This document shows, piece by piece, positions 59,413-64,000 of a stretch of 64,000 nucleotides of DNA. Position 1 is the stretch's first letter, and each line of letters starts with the position of its first letter. Location: positions 107,233,463-107,297,462 of the forward strand of contig CM022944.1 of NCBI GenBank assembly GCA_012931725.1. Reading direction: 5' to 3'. The DNA is from Litsea cubeba (taxonomy: Eukaryota > Streptophyta > Magnoliopsida > Laurales > Lauraceae). Position numbers and translations under genes: made by a program. The notes under the pieces were generated by a model. That model saw only the letters and a list, made by a program, of their open reading frames with translations, did not search any database and had not been told where the DNA came from.

Positions 59413-60609
59413 TGTTGGAATTTGAGATGCATTGAGTTGAATCTTGAAGCATTGGTGTGTTTGGTGTCTCAAGCATCAAATTGTATTGGAATTATTGTCA
59501 ACACTATGTCTCAATCATGTGTTGAAAGAGTGGAAGTGATAGAGCTCAAGAAGAATGAAAAAGGAAAACAGTGAAGAAAATCAGTTTTTCCTGGTGCAGT
59601 GTACCCGGTCGACCGAGCTCCCTGGCAGGTCGACCGAGCATGAAGAAAGTGCAAAATCAGAGCTTACAGTTATTTTTTGACACAGAGGTCATCCGGTCGA
59701 CCGAGGCTTCCAGGATGTCGACCGAGCTCGGGTTCCAGAATTTGACAACTTACAACTTTTTGAAAGTTCGTCAGGCGCCCAGTTCACCCGGTCGACCGAG
59801 CACAGTATGATGTCGACCGAGCACACACAGACAGCAAGTAACGCAGAATTAGAAGTCTTTTGCTAAAAGTTAGGAATTTTTTGTAATTCGTTTGGGACTC
59901 TTTCTAAACGAATTGTAGCCTATTTTGGACACTCTTTGGGGTTGCTAAAACCTATATAAACACTCCTAATCTCGTTTTCAATAACAAGCATCAAAGAAAG
60001 AAGAGTTTGAGAGAGTTTTGGAGAGAAGAGTGCTTGGAGAAGAAGGTGCTTGTGTCTTGCTGTTGTGGAGCAACTTTCTACAGCAAGTGTGGACGAATTT
60101 GAAGCCTCATGAAGATGGTATTTTCGTTCATAAGATAAGTCTCTCTTTTATGCTTTAGATTTCTATTTGTAAGGGATTGAGAGAGAGAGAATTGTAGAGG
60201 GGAAAGGGCTGTAGATCAGTTTATCTTCTTTGCTGTAATCATCAAGTTGGTGCTTGGTGTTTTGGGGTTTGGTGATCCTGTCTGTGGGTGCAGACAAATT
60301 GTAAAGGGAGTTGTAGCTTCCTAGATAGTTGGTGCTATCTGAAACCTAAGGGAGTCGGTGCTTCCTAGATAGTTGGTGCTATCTGAATTTAAGGGTTGGT
60401 GCTCTTTGTCGTCGGTGCGACTAAATAAGATTCAGACCTGTACCGGATTGTTGTTCGGACGGGATTGAACCGTGGACGTAGCCTTTTGGTGAACCACGTA
60501 AAATCTGGTGTCAAATTGTGTGGTTTGATTTGAATTGTTGTTAGCAAGGACCTGTTTAAAAGAGATCACTGATTCACCCCCCCCCTCTCAGTGATCACGA
60601 GATCTAACA
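59413..60609 (+). repeat. 3' LTR of C1
   Basis: 1,197 bases, identical to the 5' LTR by eye except for one extra C in the run near 60587. The palindrome pairs recur at 59607-59817. Confidence 0.96.
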
Positions 60610-60614
60610 TGTAA

Positions 60615-63328
60615 CTCAACATGTGATCTCTAGTTCTTCTCAAGTATTCGAGAACACATCTTACAACAGTCAATGATAAAGACCTGTGCTAGACTGGTAT
60701 TAGCTGACTAGGCCTATTACGTGATAGATATCCGGTCTAGTACAAAGCATAGCTTACCGTACCAGAACCTTATCTTTGTACACATCATTGGGATAAGCCT
60801 ATCATCCTATTTTTCCAGTCTCAATGGAAATTTATCTTTAGGATGTACCTGGCTTTTCCAAAGTCCTTTATTATCAAAAGTCTTAGCCAACCAAAACTTT
60901 TACTGTTGACGATATCCCTATGTCACTCCATAGGAGAAGGATGTCGTCGACATATAATATCAGAAAAAACTACCCTGTGTTGTTGACTTTTCATTTACAC
61001 ATGACTTATCCGGATTCTGACAAAAATCAAGTGACTTGATTTCCTTGTCAAAATGGATGTTCCTGTTTCGGGATACCTGCTTTAATCCATAAATGAACTT
61101 ATGCAGCCTGCAAAACTCTTTGCACTTGGTTATTAGCTATAAAACCATCTGGTTGCATCATATAGATGTCTTCCTCAAGATTGCCGTCGTGAGATGCTGT
61201 CTTGATATCCATTTGCCAAATCTCATTACCGAGATGAACCGCAATAGATAAGAGTATCCGGATGGAACTCTTTCATCTGGCTCTCATTTTCTTTTACAGA
61301 CTCACTTGCACCCAATAGGTTTGCTATTGGCAGGCAAGCCCACAAGTATCCAGACCTGATTAGAGTACAAAGACTCCACCTCAGCTTTCATAGCATCTAA
61401 CCAACGTCCCAAAACTATGTCATTAACTGCTTTATCATAGTTATAAGGATCTTGTTCCGGTTACACCGGGATTGCCTTGTAAGACTTTCCCTAGACCGAG
61501 AACTTGTCAAGGGTCCTGACAATACTCCCACTATGACAAGGCACTGGTGTAACTACTGGGTCAAATATGGGCGGATTTTCTTAAAGTTTGGTTATTCTTG
61601 GATTTGGAATTGTTCTTTCTTGAATTTCTTCCAAGATAACCATTTCTAAAGATTTCCAGTTAATCTTATAATCTCCCTCCAGAAAACCGCATTGGTGCTG
61701 CGAAGCACTTTTTGCTCTCTGGGATTATAGAGCAACCAACCTTTAGTTCCTTTTGGGATAGAATATAAACATATATACTTCCGACTTCGATTCCAACTAA
61801 TCCGTCTTATCCTTCAGCACGTGTGCCAGACAACCCTGAAAATGTTGTAGACTAGGCTTTCGCCCTGTCCATAACTCCCTGGGAGTCTCAAGTATAGACT
61901 TAGATGGAATGAGGTTTAGTATATATATTTCAGTTTCCATATCCCAAAAGATAGGTATTCAGTAGAAACTCAATGATAGTCTTGATCATATCTAAAATAG
62001 TCTTGTTCCTTCTTTCTTCTACTCCATTCTGTTGAGGCAAACCAGGAGCAGACTACTGGGATCAAATCCCATTTACTGATAAATATCCCATAAACTTAGT
62101 GGAGAGATATTCGCCTTATCGATCTTATCGAAGAGTATTTATACTTTTACCTAATTACTTTTCCGCTTCCGCTCGAAACTCTTTGAACTATTCAAAAATC
62201 TCGGACTTGCGGTGCATAAGGTATATGTATCCATATCTCGAGTAATCATCGGTGAAAGTGATAAAATACTTGTATCAATCTCTCACTCTAATATTATGAG
62301 TCCATACACATCAGTAAACACTAACTCCAATAAATCTTTGGCCCGACTGCCCTTAGATGAATAAGGGTCTTTTGGTCATTTTGCCTTCCAGACAGGATTT
62401 GCAGACAGGCATTGATTCTACCACCAATGAAGGCAAGATACCATCTTTCACTAGCCTGTCAATCCTGTTTAGGTTTATATGACCTAGCCTCTTAGGTGCC
62501 AAAGTTTGTTGGATTAGATGAAGGTGACTACCTCTTTGATGATGGTCTATTATTAACATCAGCGTCATGTATCTCATACATTGTGGGAGTTAACAAATAA
62601 AAGCCATTGATTACCTTGTCAGAATATATAAGAGTACCGCTCCTCTTTAAGACGATTTAATTACCAAAAGTAACTGAATAACTCTTATTCATCATACTAG
62701 AAATTAAAATTCCGTCTTAAAACGGTACATATAATGTATCTGACAAAATCAACTTAATATCTGAAAATAACTAAGTTACTACTCCTACTGACACTGCGTC
62801 TGCCTTGGCTTCCGATCCCAGGTTAATACTGATTTCCCCGTCATTAATCCTCCTGGTTACCTGTAACTCCTACAACATATTACTGATGTAATTAGTTGCA
62901 CCAAAGTCTACAAACCAAGATTCTGAAGCACTAGTTGAAAAACTATCTTCAGAAATAAATGACTCAATCATACCTGGGGTCTTTTCCTTTGACAGAAATC
63001 GTGTACAATTCCTCCTCCAATGTCCTGTCATACCACAGTGGAAACACTTTCCCTTTGCTTCCGTACCCTTGACCTTGGCCATACCACTAGTGGAACCATA
63101 CTCCACCTTAGGACCTTTGATGACTGATTTCTTCTTGCTATCCCGGTCTTTGCCTTTCGGCTTAGACTTAGCAAATGACTTTTCTGTCATGAGGGCAGTT
63201 GGTCTTTTCTTCATGATTTCCTCAAACACTACCAGCTGGCGAGACAGCTCAGCTATGGTCATTTCCAATTTACTATAATTGATCTTGAAATGTTTGAATG
63301 AGTCTGGTAGTGATTGAATGATCATGTC
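60615..63328 (-). pseudogene. B2 RT, integrase and Gag remnants
   Basis: Read on the minus strand, a B1-like polyprotein can be followed in pieces. RT lies at about 60615-61300 (EIWQMDIKT-like wording near 61210), integrase at about 61850-62500 (the LGHINLNRIDRLVKDGILPSLVVE region near 62400-62490), protease near 62890, and Gag from 63328 down with the knuckle CFHCGMTGHWRRNC near 63030. The protease motif is DFGATN, so its catalytic DSG is lost. Stops and indels are frequent except in Gag. Gag begins abruptly at SDMIIQSLPDSF, with the first third missing. Confidence 0.85.
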
Positions 63329-64000
63329 TGATGGACCGCGCTCCTGCTTGGTTCTACCGAGGTCGGCGGACGTGGGAGTCCGTCGGGTCCGACCCTTTCG
63401 TAACCGGGGGGCAGGGGCGTGCATCAACATTTCTTTTTTTGTGGGTGTGCCAGATTTTCTATTTTTACTTGGAATTGCAAGTGGTGATCCGGGGATCAAC
63501 CTTCGCAAGTAAAAAGGAAATCAACTTCTTTCAAGTTTTCCATTGCACATATATTTAAGAAAAGAGACATTTTCTTGATTTGCCGTGAAAGGCGATTTTT
63601 TTGGCATTTATAGCCGATTTTGGCGTTTATAGCCGATTTTTGGCGTTTATAGCCGATTTTTGGCATTTATAGCCGATTTACAATTCTTATCAATAATGAA
63701 AGACAAGAATTGTGATTTTTGTCTCTTTTAAAAAAATACAAACTACAATGAAAAGCAAGAAAAGGAGGATCTAACTTCTCAGGAGATTGTGGGGGACTCG
63801 TTTAGATTGACGGTCGCAAGCCATATGTGGGCTTCGCCATCATCCATGCAGATGAGAACAGAGGATGCTATTTGATTCACTTGGCTTGGCTATAACCTCG
63901 GGTTTTTAGAAGACAAAGACCAAAGGAAGGTCCTATGTCCAATAAAAAACCGAGTAGACGGGCTGAAAAGCCATATCTAAGCCATTGGAGGCAGGAGGAG
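63329..64000. other. Unidentified sequence at the right edge
   Basis: B2 Gag ends abruptly at about 63329, where the plus strand reads TGATGGACCGCGC and GC-rich DNA for ~90 bases, then AT-rich DNA. A sequence starting with TG would fit an LTR of another element, but no second end is seen. The stretch 63780-64000 has short frames on both strands that I do not recognise. By the shared minisatellite it may belong to the same Tat-like group as the remnant near 10 kb. Confidence 0.4.
63603..63680 (+). repeat. Minisatellite, four units of about 19-20 bp
   Basis: Four tandem units of GGC(A/G)TTTATAGCCGATTT share the core of the array at 9795-10131, in the same orientation. Confidence 0.85.

Larger units (their letters stand above)
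52897..60609 (+). mobile_element. Copia element C1, SIRE-like, very young
   Basis: The element is 7,713 bases with LTRs 52897-54092 and 59413-60609 and a perfect duplication TGTAA (52892-52896 and 60610-60614). The only LTR difference I found is eight versus nine Cs near the end. Gag-pol is complete apart from one frameshift. The three-knuckle Gag with a coiled coil, the RNase H wording and the extra purine tracts before the 3' LTR suggest the SIRE (Sirevirus) lineage. No envelope-like ORF is present. Confidence 0.96.
48925..63328 (-). mobile_element. Copia element B2, old, carrying B3 and C1
   Basis: This is a minus-strand B-family element. Its 3' LTR is 48925-50693, followed by the RNase H end (50694-50877), more RNase H (52640-52896), then RT, integrase and Gag remnants (60615-63328). 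The left duplication would be GTAGG (48920-48924); the right end is missing. The reading frame is broken many times. It is interrupted by solo LTR B3 and by C1, both with perfect duplications. Gag is cut at about 63329. Confidence 0.88.

Overview
This is plant nuclear DNA, most likely from an angiosperm with a repeat-rich genome. It has no bacterial gene organisation, and nearly all of the window is LTR retrotransposons with plant-type features: primer sites matching initiator tRNA-Met, Copia gag-pol polyproteins with CCHC zinc knuckles, and chromodomain-type Gypsy pol. I see no intact host gene, tRNA or rRNA. The species cannot be named from the sequence.

The window is a stack of nested insertions. 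Most can be proved by 5-bp target site duplications (TSDs) and by host reading frames that resume across the insert. I use these names. A1, A2 and A3 are copies of one Copia family with ~2.0-kb LTRs. B1, B2 and a solo LTR (B3) belong to a second, related Copia family with ~1.7-kb LTRs. C1 is a third Copia element, SIRE-like, with 1.2-kb LTRs. G1, G2 and G3 are Gypsy elements whose LTRs carry the shared end TGT(A/T)AGACCCCGACCC. T is a remnant of another Gypsy type.

Layout. 1-6699: A1 (+), decayed, entering from the left edge. 6700-7876: G3 LTR (-). 7877-9504: an intron-containing broken gene (+) encoding a coiled-coil protein. 9540-10680: minisatellites. 11020-11272: integrase C-terminus of T (-). 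11273-12703 and about 42937-44425: one G2 LTR (-), split by B1 (+, 12704-42709). B1 is split in its leader by G1 (+, 14891-35785). G1 is split in its reverse transcriptase by A2 (+, 20619-30293). 44426-48196: A3 (-), inserted at the G2 LTR edge. 48203-48924: G2 integrase and chromodomain (-). 48925 to about 63328: B2 (-), itself containing solo LTR B3 (+, 50878-52634) and C1 (+, 52897-60609). 63329-64000: an unidentified edge with minisatellite units like those at 9.8-10.1 kb. The longest chain is five deep: T, G2, B1, G1, A2.

By eye, the C1 LTR pair differs by one C and the A2 pair by about seven transitions plus one 31-bp duplication. The G1 and B1 pairs are more diverged, which fits the nesting order. 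A2 has an unbroken 1,323-codon gag-pol frame, but one acidic RNase H residue is changed. C1 has a single frameshift.

The strongest unexplained signal is a module of two like palindromes centred on TCGA, spaced exactly 21 bp centre to centre. It occurs in the LTRs of G1 (four pairs) and C1 (three pairs) and in the leader of B1 (one pair). The G2 LTR has a similar pair at 31 bp. The palindrome sequence differs between families while the spacing and the central TCGA are kept.
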